Positions 22,148 to 33,014 of a DNA stretch of 64,000 nucleotides are shown one piece after another. The notes beneath the pieces are model-generated. The model was not told the origin of the DNA, ran no database searches, and worked only from the letters and a program-made list of their open reading frames with translations. The stretch comes from Ornithodoros turicata (Eukaryota > Arthropoda > Arachnida > Ixodida > Argasidae), in assembly GCF_037126465.1 (NCBI RefSeq), contig NC_088201.1, positions 189,684,031 through 189,748,030 on the forward strand. The letters run 5' to 3'. Both the position numbers and the translations under genes were made by a program. Each line of letters opens with the position of its first letter. The first letter of the stretch is position 1.

Positions 22148-23075
22148 CTCATCGTGCCTTATGATCAATAGCGGAAAAATGAATCATTTTTGCCGAGTAG
22201 CTTTCGTGCAAGAAAAAAAAAGAAATCTGGCGAGAAAATCTGGCCCTGAATTCGGCCGTGTTTGTACGCGTATATCTCCCGGGTATTAAAAGATATTGTT
22301 GTAATTTTTTGATGCTTTATTATGGCTACAGGCCAGCTGTCAGAGAGCAAACTTTAGCGCTCAGGTGCAACGCTGTGTGCTATAAATAATGGCGAATATG
22401 CCCTCTCGCGCAGTTTGGTCGCAATTTCGACGCGTGATATCTCTGGCTATAGATGCCCCTGATTGCCATACTTGGTATCAGCTCACTCAGCTTTTAATGC
22501 TCTTTCATCTGATACATCTATCCTGCATATACTTCCTAGTGGCATGTGCTGAAATAAGCAAATGTTTAGGCGTATTTCGAAAAAAAACAACATGGATTTT
22601 GCGTGTGTATTTCTCAAACGTGTCCCACTTGATTTTGTAAATATCTTGCCAGGACATGGCCCGATGTTAGGCCTTTCATCTAACGCAAAAACAAAAATCT
22701 TCTCTAAAGGCGTATACTGATGATTAGCGCTTTAAAACGCGGCCCTACTGCGTACGAACCTGTCGGAGATATCTACAGCCGAGCAAGAAGCGTCGAAGCT
22801 GGAACGAAACTGCGCGACAGGGCATGTTCGCCGCTTTTTATACAGCACAGTGTTGCACCTGTGCGCCAAAATTCGCGCTCGTACTGCTGCTACGTAGGCA
22901 TACTAAAGCATAAAAATACTTCACTACGATATCTTTTAAAAGGCAGGATGTATACACGTGCAAAAAAGACAAAATTGCAACAATCGAATTCAGGGCCTGA
23001 TTTCTCGATTTTTTGCACGGAACGTATTCGGTAGGAATGATTAATTTTATCAATGTTGATCATCATCTACGATGA
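22148..23075. mobile_element. Foldback MITE with long terminal inverted repeats
   Basis: The two ends are imperfect inverted copies over roughly 180-200 bp. The left end reads CTCATCGT...ATGATCAA...AATCATT...CCGAGTAG..TTTCGTGCAA, then GAAATC, GGCCCTGAATTCG and AAAAGATATTGTTG. The reverse complement of the right end reads CTCATCGT...ATGATCAA...AATCATT...CCGAATAC..TTCCGTGCAA, GAAATC, GGCCCTGAATTCG and AAAAGATATCGTAG. The interior has no meaningful ORF. A non-autonomous DNA transposon is the simplest reading. Outer limits and target duplication could not be fixed. Confidence 0.65.
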
Positions 23076-23645
23076 GCTAAATATATATAAAAAAATGATG
23101 AAAATCCTGCCTGAGCTAACGTGGAACCGGCCTACAAGTATGTCCTGGCTAACCGTTTCAGTGACTTCTACCTTTCATTAGTCTAACTTAACTGGCAACG
23201 AGTTCCTGTGGCGGCTTTGCCATCGGCATCGCGGCGCCGCTGTTGTTGAGGCGCGAGCAAAATAAACGTTCGTACACTTGCTCCCTTGCGAGCTATCAGG
23301 AAGGTTGTCTCTTACTTGTATCGCTACATTCCAACTTCTATCTCTGTTCCATAAAACCTCTTCTAAGTGAATATTTGTGAAATAAATTGTACATATGCGG
23401 CACTGGTCATTGTATACTTTCAATGTAACACTCATTTTTTTCATTGTTGGTGAAGTGATGCCATAAAGAACCCATATATTCTGTGACTATGATGCAATAA
23501 AGAATTTTCTACAGTGACATATTGATTTTGTTTTTAAAAATCGCTGAAATTAAGTTTTGTTTGGGGGTAGAAGGTACCCGTAAGTGTGCATTGGCTGCAC
23601 CTCGGGAAATCGTTGGTTACGATACAGGCTGCCGATAATGGACCA
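23076..23645. other. Gene-free AT-rich stretch
   Basis: No gene, repeat boundary or RNA gene recognised. It contains AATAAA-like motifs (about 23264, 23381, 23497) of unknown meaning and precedes the truncated 3' side of element H. Confidence 0.3.
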
Positions 23646-26021
23646 TTAACATCTCCGTGTTGCAAACCTTATGCCGGACCATGGTCGGGAGCCGACTGCG
23701 CCGGCGCACGGACGTTGGGTCATCCCGCTGTGGTGCCTGGGTGTGGCCTTGGGAACACCGAGGGCGGTTTTGATTCCCGCCCGATGAATACGCTCGAGTT
23801 GCTCCATTCTGCAGTTCCTCGGTAAGGTGTATGGGAGTCCATAGAGGAGTCTGGAGACAGTGAGTGCGTTGTGCACTACGAGGAGGGCGCGAGGAGATGA
23901 GCCCCAAGTTGTGGAGCATAGACGTCTCTGGGCGTTACGGTAGTGGGCTGCGAAAGAGGCGATGGCCTTAGCGTGGGGTACCCAATTTAGTCTCTCGTCT
24001 AGCATAAGGCCGAGAAGTTTCTGCTGCTTCACCCGTGGGATGGGGGTTCCATCGATGTTAAGCTTGGCGGGGTCTTTTCTGCCTCTCTTCTTGATGAGCA
24101 TGTGAGCAGATTTTTCAGCAGAGAAAGCAAGGACGCGTGGTTGGAGGTAGCAGTTGGCTGCTTTGATAGCTTTCTGGATGTTATTGCTCAAGGTGGGGAC
24201 TCTGCTGCCTGAAAACCAGATGGTGATCTCGCCTGCATAGATGCTTATTTGAATCGCAGGGGTGCAGAAGGGGAGGGACAAGGGGAGTCCGGCCATGACG
24301 ACGTTGAAGAGAGCAGGGCTGAGGATGCATCCTTGAGGGGGTCCTGAGGGAGTGTTTTTGACTCGGCTGAGTGTTGAGCCAAGCCTGACTTGCATAGTCC
24401 TTCCCTGGAGGAAGGCAGAGATGAAGCGGAGGGCGCAGCCACCGACTTTGATGTGTTGGAGGCTGTCAACGACAACTTGGGCGGTGACATTGTCGAAGGC
24501 GTTGTGCACATCCAGGAAGGCTGCCAAAAGGGAGTGCTTGCGTTTCTTCGCGGAGTCAGCCGCGGAGGTGCAGTGAGACAGGGCGGTAGGAGTTGGTGCT
24601 GAGCGGGGGCTTTCGTTGCTTCGAAATGGGTACTACAATGGAGTGTTTCCATGTGTCCTGGATCTTCCATGTTGCCCAGACGTGATTGTAGAGGGCTGGG
24701 AGGCGTCCTTGGGCTCGTGGGGGAAGGTTCTTTAGAGCCTGGTAGGAGATATCGTCTTTGCCTGGGCTCGAGCGGCGGGTGCAGCTGTGGAGGGCGCTGA
24801 GGAGCTCATGTTGGGCGAAAGGAGAGTTCATGGGATGGGCTGTGTTGTCCTGAGTAAGATCTGAAGTAAGTAACTGTTGATGTGGTGCGCAGAGGGTGAG
24901 TGAATCAGCTGCATCACTGAGGGAAAGGGTGCTTTCCGTTTGCTCTGCCCGAGAGTTTGCTGACTATCCTCCAGATCTTGGAGCCAGGGGTGTAAGGGGA
25001 GAGAGCTGAGCAGAAAGCTCTCCACTGGAAGCGACTGAGTGCCGCAGTGTATCGTCTGAGTACCGCTGTGATGCGATTGTATTGGGTGCGGTTCTCTGCG
25101 GTAGGGTGCTTCCGCAATCTCCTTTGTGCCCACTTCTGGCGGCGGAGAGGTTGAGGTATTTCAGGTCTGGCACCGGGCCAGAGGCCCGGGTGGCTATTGT
25201 CTTGGAGGCTCCCTTGAGCGCAGTCTTCATGTCGGCAGTGAGGTCTGGGGCTCCTTTGACGAGGAGGGTACGGAAGTGATCCAAGTGGACTAGGATATGG
25301 CTTGATTTGATTGGCCCAGATGTCTTCTGGGAGATGCCAGGGAGGGAGATGAAGGCGGGGAAGTGATCGCTGCCTATAGTGTCTTCTCCAGTTTCCCAGA
25401 TGACTGGTAGTCCTGGTGAGTGGAGGGTGATGTCGATTGCGGACTATGTGCTGGGAGGCCTGAAGAAAGTGGGAGCTCCTGAGCTGGCCAGGGCCAAATC
25501 AGAGTCGTCCATCGCCTGCACAATCTCTACTCCTCTGAGAGAACACGTGGAACTGCCCCAGAGGTGATGATGTGCGTTTACATAATCACAGATGATGAGG
25601 TTGTCTGGGCACGTGGCACAGATAAAATTGATGCATTCTGCAAGAAGGCCCTGAGGGAGGCGACGGTGGACATATTCTGAGACAACTGAGAGAACTGTGT
25701 TGTTGAGGGAGACTTTTGCAGCGAAGAAGTCGCCGGCGTCACAGCAAATGGAGGAAAGATCGATGCGTGTTTGTGGGATATTGTTCCTGACGAAGAGGGC
25801 AGCACAGCCAGTGGGGAAGGAGGGGATGGTGGGGTTGGCATATTTCCTGTAACCCTGGATGGTGCTGTCATCTTTGAGTCCGCATTCACTGAATGCGAGG
25901 ATGGGTGCGGGGCACTTTTTCGTGAAGAGGTTATTTCCTGTAACTTTGTTCTTAGGTTCCTGCAGTCCCATTGGATAACTGCAGGAGGGGAGGGTTGCTT
26001 CGATTGGTGTGAACTATTCAT
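23646..26021 (-). pseudogene. H ORF2: APE and reverse transcriptase with destroyed active site
   Basis: The ATG at 26021 begins a frame with VIQWDCRNLRTKLQE (APE start). APE continues in another frame with IICDYVNAHHHLWGS, where GDFNAH has become CDYVNAH, and SGAPTFFRPP. The RT at 24831-23740 has RSSPGKDDISYQALK, SYRPVSL, FLDVHNAFDNV, GPPQGCILSPALFN and, in place of YADD, YAGEITIW, so both catalytic aspartates are gone. The thumb LLGLMLDERLNWVPHAK and ALGVPKA follow, then the match fades near 23740. Several stops separate the blocks. Confidence 0.85.
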
Positions 26022-27459
26022 GATGGTGTCTGAGGGCTCAGTGCGCAGAGAGAGCGCGGGGTTCTGTATCCAGGCTATGGAGAGTCTAGGCCGAGAAGTA
26101 GCTGGTGATAGCATTTTTGTGAGGGATGATGTGGGAGAGGATTGTCCTGAGCGCCGCTGGGAGCCTGGGACACTCAGTAAGGGTATTGATTAGTGTGAAA
26201 TCGAGTCCAATGAAGGTCACGAGCGTTGGTTGCGTTGACGCGGTGGCGCGGGGCTCAGTGGGGACCTGTTGGGAATGTGGAGCAGACTGATGGGGTTCTT
26301 TGTGGTGCTTGGTTGAAGCAGGCGTTGTAGCGGTCTTTCCTGGGTGTGAGGGGGCTGGTGAGTGACCTTGTTGACGACCCTGGACGATGCGACTGTAGGA
26401 GGCGAAGGCTTATTTATGCGTGTTGCGTGGGGAGGGGACAGCCTTCTGTTGCTTCTGGTCTTTCGATTTGCTTTGAGTTCCAGCGTTGTTTGCTAGTGGG
26501 TTCGAGTGCTGAGCGCCCGTTAAGGAGGTCGCGGGAGCGTGCTTTTTCCGTTTTTGTTGTCGTTGAGCTTCCTAGCCTGGCTAGTGTGAATTTCCTGCTT
26601 GAGGCTTAGACGATGAGCAGCCGTTTCGAGCTGCTTCACAGGGCACTCTTTATCTAGGACTGAGTGAGGGTTCCAGCAGTTAGCACACTTATGCTGCGGT
26701 TTAGTATCACAGCCACCTACATCATGATCGCCCGCACAGGTGAGGACTTTCCTGGGAAGCGAATATGTAGCACCAACGTGGCCGAATCTCCCACACTTGT
26801 TACACTGGAGCGGCCGGGGCCGGAAGGGGGGAACAGGGAATTTCGTTGAACCGATATGCACAAACTTCCGCGCAGGGCCGACAGCAAAGACCAACTTCAC
26901 AGAATCAGTGACACCAAGGCGCTTCACACTTGTGACGGAGACACCCGAGTGAAGACACTGAGCTAGCACAGAATCAGTGACAGTCCCGTCAGAGACACTG
27001 ATAACACCAACAGCTGTCTGCTTAGAGGCAGCAAGAAAAACACTGACTGGCGTGGAGCACAGACGGGAGAGCCCCATAAGCTTGTGGACACCACCCGCAC
27101 TTTTCACATCGACGGCAACGATGTTTTTTGCCTTGTTGATACGGATTTCCGAGAGCTCGTTGGGAGCCTCTGAGGCGATGAAATCCTCAAGCTTGAGGAG
27201 TTGGAGACTTGACACCCTGTGTTGATTACCCGAGGGGCGAAAAAAAAGCGGTTAGACCCACATTGCAAGTGCGGGGAGGCGCCGACATCACGGTGTCACT
27301 GCTGGAGGCACTAGACCGTCCTTGAGCCTGACGGCGACGCTTTCTTTCCCGCGAGGAGAGCACAAAGCCGTCCTCGTCGTCCGCCGAGGACCTGTCGGTG
27401 AAGTCTGTAGTTAGGCTGTCTTCGAGTGTCGCCGAAGAGGCGTCCGAGTTGGCGTCCAT
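26014..27459 (-). pseudogene. H ORF1 (gag-like, knuckle region), frameshifted
   Basis: The first 77 codons are acidic then basic (SSRERKRRRQAQGR). A second frame from about 27215 gives LKLEDFIASEAPNELSEIRI, IVAVDVKSAGGVHKLMGL and VHIGSTKFPVPPF, homologous to F ORF1. The knuckles are CNKCGRFGHVGATY (the last Cys is lost), CAGDHDVGGC and CANCWNPHSVLDKEC, followed by VKQLETAAHRLSLKQE. After 26520 the frame breaks again. The ORF1 stop falls inside ATGAATAG at 26021-26014. Confidence 0.75.
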
Positions 27460-27464
27460 ATCCG

Positions 27465-28879
27465 ATGGGTCCAGCTACGCCTACCTGGAACCATCAGCCA
27501 CCAGTGGTTATACCACCAACGCCAAAGAAGCGTAAAATGAACGACGACGGCAACGCTTCTCCGCCGTCATCACGTCAATCGAGTCCTGAATGATTCATGG
27601 ACAATGACGACACCACACCCTTTGTGACTGTCGTCTACAAGAAATCCAGAAGAGCCGCACCCCGGTTATCTTCAGCCCGGTGGACCCCAGAGCTTCCCTT
27701 GTAGATATAAACCCCAATATGATCGCCACTGAGGTACTCCAGGCAACCCAAGAGCGTGTCAAAGGCCACCACTTCTCAAGAAAGGATGGCATCCTGACAA
27801 TCACCGTTGCCACCCTACCCGCAGCACAGTCACTACCCTCCCTAACTTGCCTTGGAAACATCGTCATCACCACCAGAATCCCTGACTCCTATGCAAGAAA
27901 CATAGGAAAGATTACCGGCCTTAGGACACCCTACTCTGACGAGCAACTCCTGGACTTCTTGCTGGCCTGTGGAGCAGTGGAAGCACGAAGACAGAAGCGC
28001 TTCCACAAACAGGCAAATGGAGAAACCACCTGCCGTAACACCGACAGCATCATCCTGACCTTTAAGAGTGAAATAACCATGCGCGACGAAGTCAGCCTGG
28101 GGTTCAACAGGTACAAAGTCACGGAGTACTTTACCCCACCCAGTGCTACCGTTGCCAACGCTTCGGACATCTCGTAAAAAACTGCCGAGGTCCAGAGAGA
28201 TGCCGAGCGTGTGCAGGGCCCCATCCCTACAGAGACTGCACCACCAAGAAGGAGTTGCGATGCGCCAACTGCAATGGCCCTCACCCAGCGAACTATCGCG
28301 GCTGCCTGAAACGGCGAACAGCAATCGCTGCAGCAAAGCGCGGGACCTGCGAAGAAAAACCCACTCGAGACGGACCTGCAAACCCAGAACTTGTACAGAG
28401 CAGGCACAACGCCAGAAAGCAGCCGATTCCTGAACGAAGCGCCAGATCCTTCCCACCCCTGCAAAAGCAAACAACTCACCAACCCCAGAATCCCGCGGCG
28501 GAGAAACCCAAGCCTGTGACCGAAAATCAACCAGCAAGCACAGTAACAAGCATATGGGACTTAAAGGCCGCCGAGCGTGAAAAGCCCAGCCACAACAACC
28601 ACCTAAAGCCGCCAGCATTCCCAAAACCCGAGCACGAAGTAAAAGTGAGTTGGTTCCACCACCACCACAGAATGCTCCTCAACCAGTACTCACGCATGCA
28701 CCTCGGACAGCGCTCTCAGGAGCAACACGGTTTGTGATCACGTTTGTGCTGCTGCTCGTCACTGCGCTCCGTACCCTCATCGCCGCCATACCAAATTCTA
28801 CGAACATTCCCAAGTTAACCAAGTCATGGTCCTCGAAACGCAACTTGCAAGCATCCTCACAGCACTCTAGCATGGATAA
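27465..28879 (+). pseudogene. I ORF1 (gag-like, three CCHC knuckles), frameshifted
   Basis: The ATG at 27465 gives a basic N-terminus (TPKKRKMN), interrupted by a stop at 27591. The core follows: TPFVTVVYKKSRR, NPNMIATEVLQATQERVK, DSYARNIGKITGL, LGFNRYKVTEYF. It aligns by eye with J ORF1. After a 1-nt shift at about 28140 the knuckles are CYRCQRFGHLVKNC, CRACAGPHPYRDC and CANCNGPHPANYRGC. SFPPLQKQ, SIWDLKAAE and the hydrophobic FVLLLVTALRTLIAAIP follow. A premature TAG (28868) sits two codons before the shared stop in ATGGATAA. Confidence 0.75.
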
Positions 28880-31278
28880 TCGACAAACAAGATACGAGCA
28901 AACAACAGTCTTCCAATGGCACTGCCACTGGATGCAAGCGAAAATCCCCGACTTTACGGAGTTTGTGTCACGGTACAACTAACCTATTATGTGGATATCG
29001 GAAGGACGCTTTCTGCCATGCTTCATCCTCCCTGGATACATGACATACGAATCTGAAAGACCATCTGGACCTAGTAGAGCAGCCTTCAAATCAACTGTTC
29101 AGAGCCCCACAGCAAAATCCAGACAACAAGCACCAATGCAACAGAACTATGTGCCTCCCGTGTTCGCATCGCCCAAATGGACTTCACTGTTGTCAGCCTG
29201 AACATCGAGCCCAAAACCCGGATCAACATTCGTGACTTGGTGAGTGAACTCCAAAAACTACCCGCCCCGTATGTGATCTGCGGTGACTTTAACGCCCACA
29301 ACGTCATCTCGAGCTCCTCAACCACGGATAAACGATAGAAGACAATGAAGTGCTGCTAGACGACCTAAACGTGTTCTTGGCTAACGACGGTCAGCCGACG
29401 TTTGCCCCCGCCGACACCGTCATCCACCTTGTGCTCGTGCCCCGCACCATGCTATCCAGAATCACAAGCGTGACTGACATCGAAACCCATGGCAGCGACC
29501 ACTTCCCTGTGCTCACATCGCTACAAGATCCGTCCCACATCTCGACAAAACACGCTGTCAAGAAGACAAACTGCGGCAGGTTAAAAAAAGCACTTAAAGA
29601 GGCTGCCTGCACTGGAATGGATATCGCCGATTTCCAGCAAGAAGTGCAACACCGACTGAAGGAAGCAACTGTATCATTCAACGTACCCGCGATTGTCCCA
29701 TACGTCAACGGAGAATACGAACGTCTACGTGCCATCCGACGGCGAGCTGAACGCAAAGCGAGAAAGACGAAATCCCCGGACGATATCCGCAAAGCCAGGA
29801 GAACACACCGGGAAATACGGCGACTATTTCACAAGCTGCGCACCAAACATTGGCGAGATCTATGCAACAAGATACAAAAGAACTCCTCCATTGGCAGGCT
29901 GTACGACCACATCAGGAAACAGACAACACACCCGGTCAAGACCATGCCTTCACGGCCCTTGCTCTAGCCCTGGACGTTCCTGTCGAGCAACTGGCTGAAC
30001 TGTATTGCGCAAAGCAGACAGAAAACGACAACAACAACACAAACACGGACCAAACACCCCGTGGAGCACACTACATACAAGACATCCCCTGGAGGACGAA
30101 TTTTCCATAGATAAATTGACAGCCGCACTGGGTTCCTGCCCTGCTAAATCCGTACCTGGCCCGGACGGAATCACTTATCAAGCGATAAGAAACATCGGAG
30201 AAAAGACACTACATCAACTGCTGTACTACTACATCAACATCTGGAAAACTGGCAACATACCCCAAGAATAGAAGATTTCAGCCATCAAGCCCTTACTCAA
30301 GCCAGGCAAACACACCACCTCACTTGAAGACTTCAGACCCATCGCCTTAAGCAGTTGTGTTGGAAAGCTGCTGGAGAAAATGACCTGCGCCCACCTTGAG
30401 TGGTACCTGGAAAGCCACAAGCTCTTCCCCGAGTGCATGGCCGGATTTCGCAGTAACCGCAACACCATGGACGCCATCATTGCCCTGACAACAGACATCG
30501 AACAGGACAAACTCATTGGATTACTACCCGCGGCAATATTCCTGGACATCAGCAGAGCTTTCGACAACATCTCCCACCAAGCCATCATCACGTCACTCAT
30601 CGACATAGGAATCCGAGGACGCCTCCTCCAGTACATCAGGAACAACCTGCAATTACGCTACGTCTACATGGAAACACCACAGGATCCAACCAGTCAACAC
30701 GAAGTTACCAAAGGAGTGCCCCAAGGAGGCATCCTGAGCCCCATTCTTTTCAACATTGCCCTGCTGAGCCTTCCAGAGCAGCTACCTCCGAAAGTCAGCA
30801 CCTCCATGTTCGCTGATGACATCTGCATCTGGAGCTCCCACGTCAACCGAGCGTACATCGCCCGGCGCTTACAGGCGGCCGTCGACACAACAGTGACATA
30901 CCTCCGCGAGCGGGGGATGTTCGTCTCTTCGAAGAAAACTGTGATTATGCCATTCACAAACCGTTCCTTCGGCAAGTACCCATTAATGATAAAAACAACC
31001 AGGACATTACCATCGCCAAAAGCAACACATTCCTTGGAGTGGTACTCGACAGCCAGCTTACACGGGGCAAGCAAGTGGAAGCCATGAAGACGAAAACAAG
31101 CACACTACTCAATGCCATGCGCTCCGCTGCCGGCATCACGTGGGGCCCACAAAAGCCAGTTCTGCAGCAGCTGTGCGACTCCATCGTCCTGCCACAGATA
31201 ACCTACAGCCTGCCTTTACTCCACAACCTGAGCAAGACATCCACCTACAAGCTCGAATGCATGCAAAAGCAATGCTCG
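28872..31278 (+). pseudogene. I ORF2: APE and reverse transcriptase, 3'-truncated
   Basis: It starts MDNRQTRYEQTTVFQWHCHW (APE start). Later APE blocks are YVICGDFNAHNVISSS (about 29275) and HGSDHFPVLTSL (about 29490), then YVNGEYERLRAIRRRAERKA. The RT shows SVPGPDGITYQAIR, DFRPIALSS, FLDISRAFDNI, KGVPQGGILSPILFN and the intact catalytic box MFADDICIWSS (about 30808-30840). The thumb has FLGVVLDSQLT. A stop at 30271, frame changes in APE and loss of everything after about 31278 make it inactive. Confidence 0.85.
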
Positions 31279-31454
31279 AGCATTTTGCGGCGCCGGCATT
31301 CTGAAGACGCGCGGTCACGTGGCGGAGAAAGCGCACAAATGGCGCGCCGAGCACGGCATGACTGAGCCCGGCGGGAAGCAGCGAATCGCGTTCCGGCGTG
31401 CCGTTCCATAGAAAGCAAGGCTTGCAACGAGCGACAGGAAACGGACATTCCACT
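31279..31454 (+). promoter_or_regulatory. Probable H2B upstream (promoter) segment, separated from its gene by element J
   Basis: This GC-rich stretch lies between the truncated element I and the 5' end of J. It ends in GACATTCCACT (31444-31454), which recurs as GACATTCCACT at 35534-35544 immediately before the H2B leader. If that 11-bp repeat is the target duplication of J, this segment was contiguous with the H2B leader before insertion. CCATAGAAAGC near 31406 is a poor TATA candidate. A codon-like stretch (GHVAEKAHKWRAEHG) can be translated here but matches nothing I recognise. Confidence 0.5.
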
Positions 31455-31616
31455 CTCACATTCCCCTCTTCGATCTGGTTGAGTGAAGACGTGTTTTGCT
31501 ACTTCCCTGCCTTGGAGGCCCGCTTGCACGCAAGCGGTCCCCATACCCAGTAAACAGCCCTTCTCAGGGCTTCATTTATCGTGTTTCCTGTGCTACTAGC
31601 AAACCAGCTGAAAAGC

Positions 31617-33014
31617 ATGGCTAGCGACATGGTTCCCGAGCACGCCCGAAGGCGAGGGACCCCTACTCGAGTATTGGTACAAGGAGGCGACACTCCGCCG
31701 ACTCCCCAGAAGAAGACGCGCAACGTGAGGAGTGAAAGTTCTTCATCGGAAGCCTCGTCACGCTCTGTTAGTCAGAACCGCGACAAGGAGAGCCAGCACG
31801 AGAACATGGAAGATGACGACGGCTTCGTCACTGTTATTCACAAGAAAAACCGAAAAGCCGGGATGCCCGTCATACTCCGCCCGGTGAATCCGGGTGAATC
31901 CTTCCTGCACGCGAACCCCAACGTCATAGCAAAAGAGGTCCTCCAAGCCACACAGGAGACGATCAAAAGCCACCGCATCGCCAAGGACGGAAGCCTCATC
32001 GTATCCGTTGCCTCCTTGCCTGCTGCAAAAGCTCACCTAGCACTCACAAGCCTAGCTGCCATTGCCGTGACTAGCCGTGTTGCCGATTCCTACGCCAGGA
32101 ATGTTGGCAAGGTGATGGGCCTACGTGCCCGCTATACAGACGAGAAACTCCTCGAGCTCCTGCGTCCCATCGGAGTGATTGACGTGCGGCGCCAGAAAGC
32201 CTCCCGTGAACGTGACAGTGGTGAAATGCAAGTGAAAAACTCAGCTAGCATAATCCTCAATTTCAAGTCTGACATCAAGATGCCCGAAACCATCACCCTT
32301 GGGTTTGACACCTACAGGGTTCACGAGTATTTTTCGCCGACACAATGCCACAACTGTATGCGATTCGGCCACCTTGAGAGGAACTGCAGAGGTTCAACCC
32401 GATGCAAAATCTGCGCCGGACCCCACAACCACCGTGAGTGCACCTCACGACGGGAAAAGAAGTGCGCCAACTGCCATGGACCTCACACTGCCACGTACGG
32501 CGGCTGTCTGCGCCGTAAAGCTGCCCTCGCAGCAGTGAAAGCTGAAGCCTATGGCGAGCCTACACCCAAGCAGCAGACGGGACGTGAAAAGGCCACAACA
32601 ACGGCACAATCCAAAGCCATCGCAAACAAGCAACAAGCAATGCATCTGCCATCATCTTCCCAGAACTCACAGGAACAATTTCCTCCGCTCCCGCAAAGAC
32701 CGCCGAAGGTGAATCGTCAAAGAAAGGCCTCTGGGAAAAGCTCCTCATCCCAACCAGCACCACAGCCTCCGAGAAGTGTGTGGGATGCTCCACAGCCTGC
32801 AGAACAGCAACAGCCCCCCGCAACAACAAGAAGACGCGGCACACGCCCCAGCCATGAGTCTTCCCTGGTGCTGCAAATCATCCCCTTCTTGTTAGCAGCC
32901 CTCAAAGCAGTGGTTGCAAGTCTGTCCAACGCCAAAGAACTTCCCGACGTGAAACAAGTCCTAGCTTTCGAGGCAGACCTTCTACCAATCATCACTCAAA
33001 CCAGTCATGGATAA
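31617..33014 (+). CDS. J ORF1: gag-like protein with three CCHC knuckles and hydrophobic tail (intact)
   Basis: The ATG at 31617 is preferred to the upstream GTG, giving 465 codons without interruption. Residues 1-70 are Ser/Arg-rich and acidic. A conserved core follows (FVTVIHKKNRKAGMPVILRP, NPNVIAKEVLQATQE, DSYARNVGKVMGL, TLGFDTYRVHEYF). Three knuckles come next: CHNCMRFGHLERNC, CKICAGPHNHREC and CANCHGPHTATYGGC (about residues 243-302). The tail has QEQFPPLPQRP, PPRSVWDAPQP and the hydrophobic VLQIIPFLLAALKAVVASL, ending TSHG. In the family ORF1p coats element RNA. It overlaps ORF2 by ATGGATAA. It is the best reference ORF1 in the window. Confidence 0.85.
   Translation: MASDMVPEHARRRGTPTRVLVQGGDTPPTPQKKTRNVRSESSSSEASSRSVSQNRDKESQHENMEDDDGFVTVIHKKNRKAGMPVILRPVNPGESFLHANPNVIAKEVLQATQETIKSHRIAKDGSLIVSVASLPAAKAHLALTSLAAIAVTSRVADSYARNVGKVMGLRARYTDEKLLELLRPIGVIDVRRQKASRERDSGEMQVKNSASIILNFKSDIKMPETITLGFDTYRVHEYFSPTQCHNCMRFGHLERNCRGSTRCKICAGPHNHRECTSRREKKCANCHGPHTATYGGCLRRKAALAAVKAEAYGEPTPKQQTGREKATTTAQSKAIANKQQAMHLPSSSQNSQEQFPPLPQRPPKVNRQRKASGKSSSSQPAPQPPRSVWDAPQPAEQQQPPATTRRRGTRPSHESSLVLQIIPFLLAALKAVVASLSNAKELPDVKQVLAFEADLLPIITQTSHG

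Larger units (their letters stand above)
23646..27459 (-). mobile_element. Element H: I-type non-LTR retrotransposon, inactive
   Basis: On the minus strand it contains ORF1 (27459 to about 26014) and ORF2 (26021-23646), with the two ORFs meeting at ATGAATAG. No RNase H or 3' tail is visible, so it is 3'-truncated near 23646. Its ORF1 ATG lies only 5 bp from the ORF1 ATG of element I on the other strand, so the two elements are joined head to head without leaders. Confidence 0.8.
27465..31278 (+). mobile_element. Element I: I-type non-LTR retrotransposon, 3'-truncated against histone upstream DNA
   Basis: ORF1 (27465-28879) and ORF2 (28872 to about 31278) overlap at ATGGATAA. The RT thumb is reached (TYSLPLLHNLSKTSTYKLECMQKQ) and then coding similarity stops at about 31278, where the sequence becomes the probable H2B upstream segment. 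No RNase H or tail remains. The 5' side is joined head to head with element H and has no leader. Confidence 0.8.

Noticed and set aside
23880..27459. Plus-strand ORFs antisense to element H
   Set aside because: They are shadows of the APE/RT reading frames and show no independent motif.
31279..31290. AGCATTTTGCGG shared with the H2A/H4 upstream region (59679-59690) as a common histone promoter element
   Set aside because: A 12-bp identity is expected by chance many times in 64 kb, and the flanks do not match.
31291..31424. Protein-coding stretch GHVAEKAHKWRAEHG
   Set aside because: Short, no recognised family, and better explained as GC-rich histone upstream DNA.
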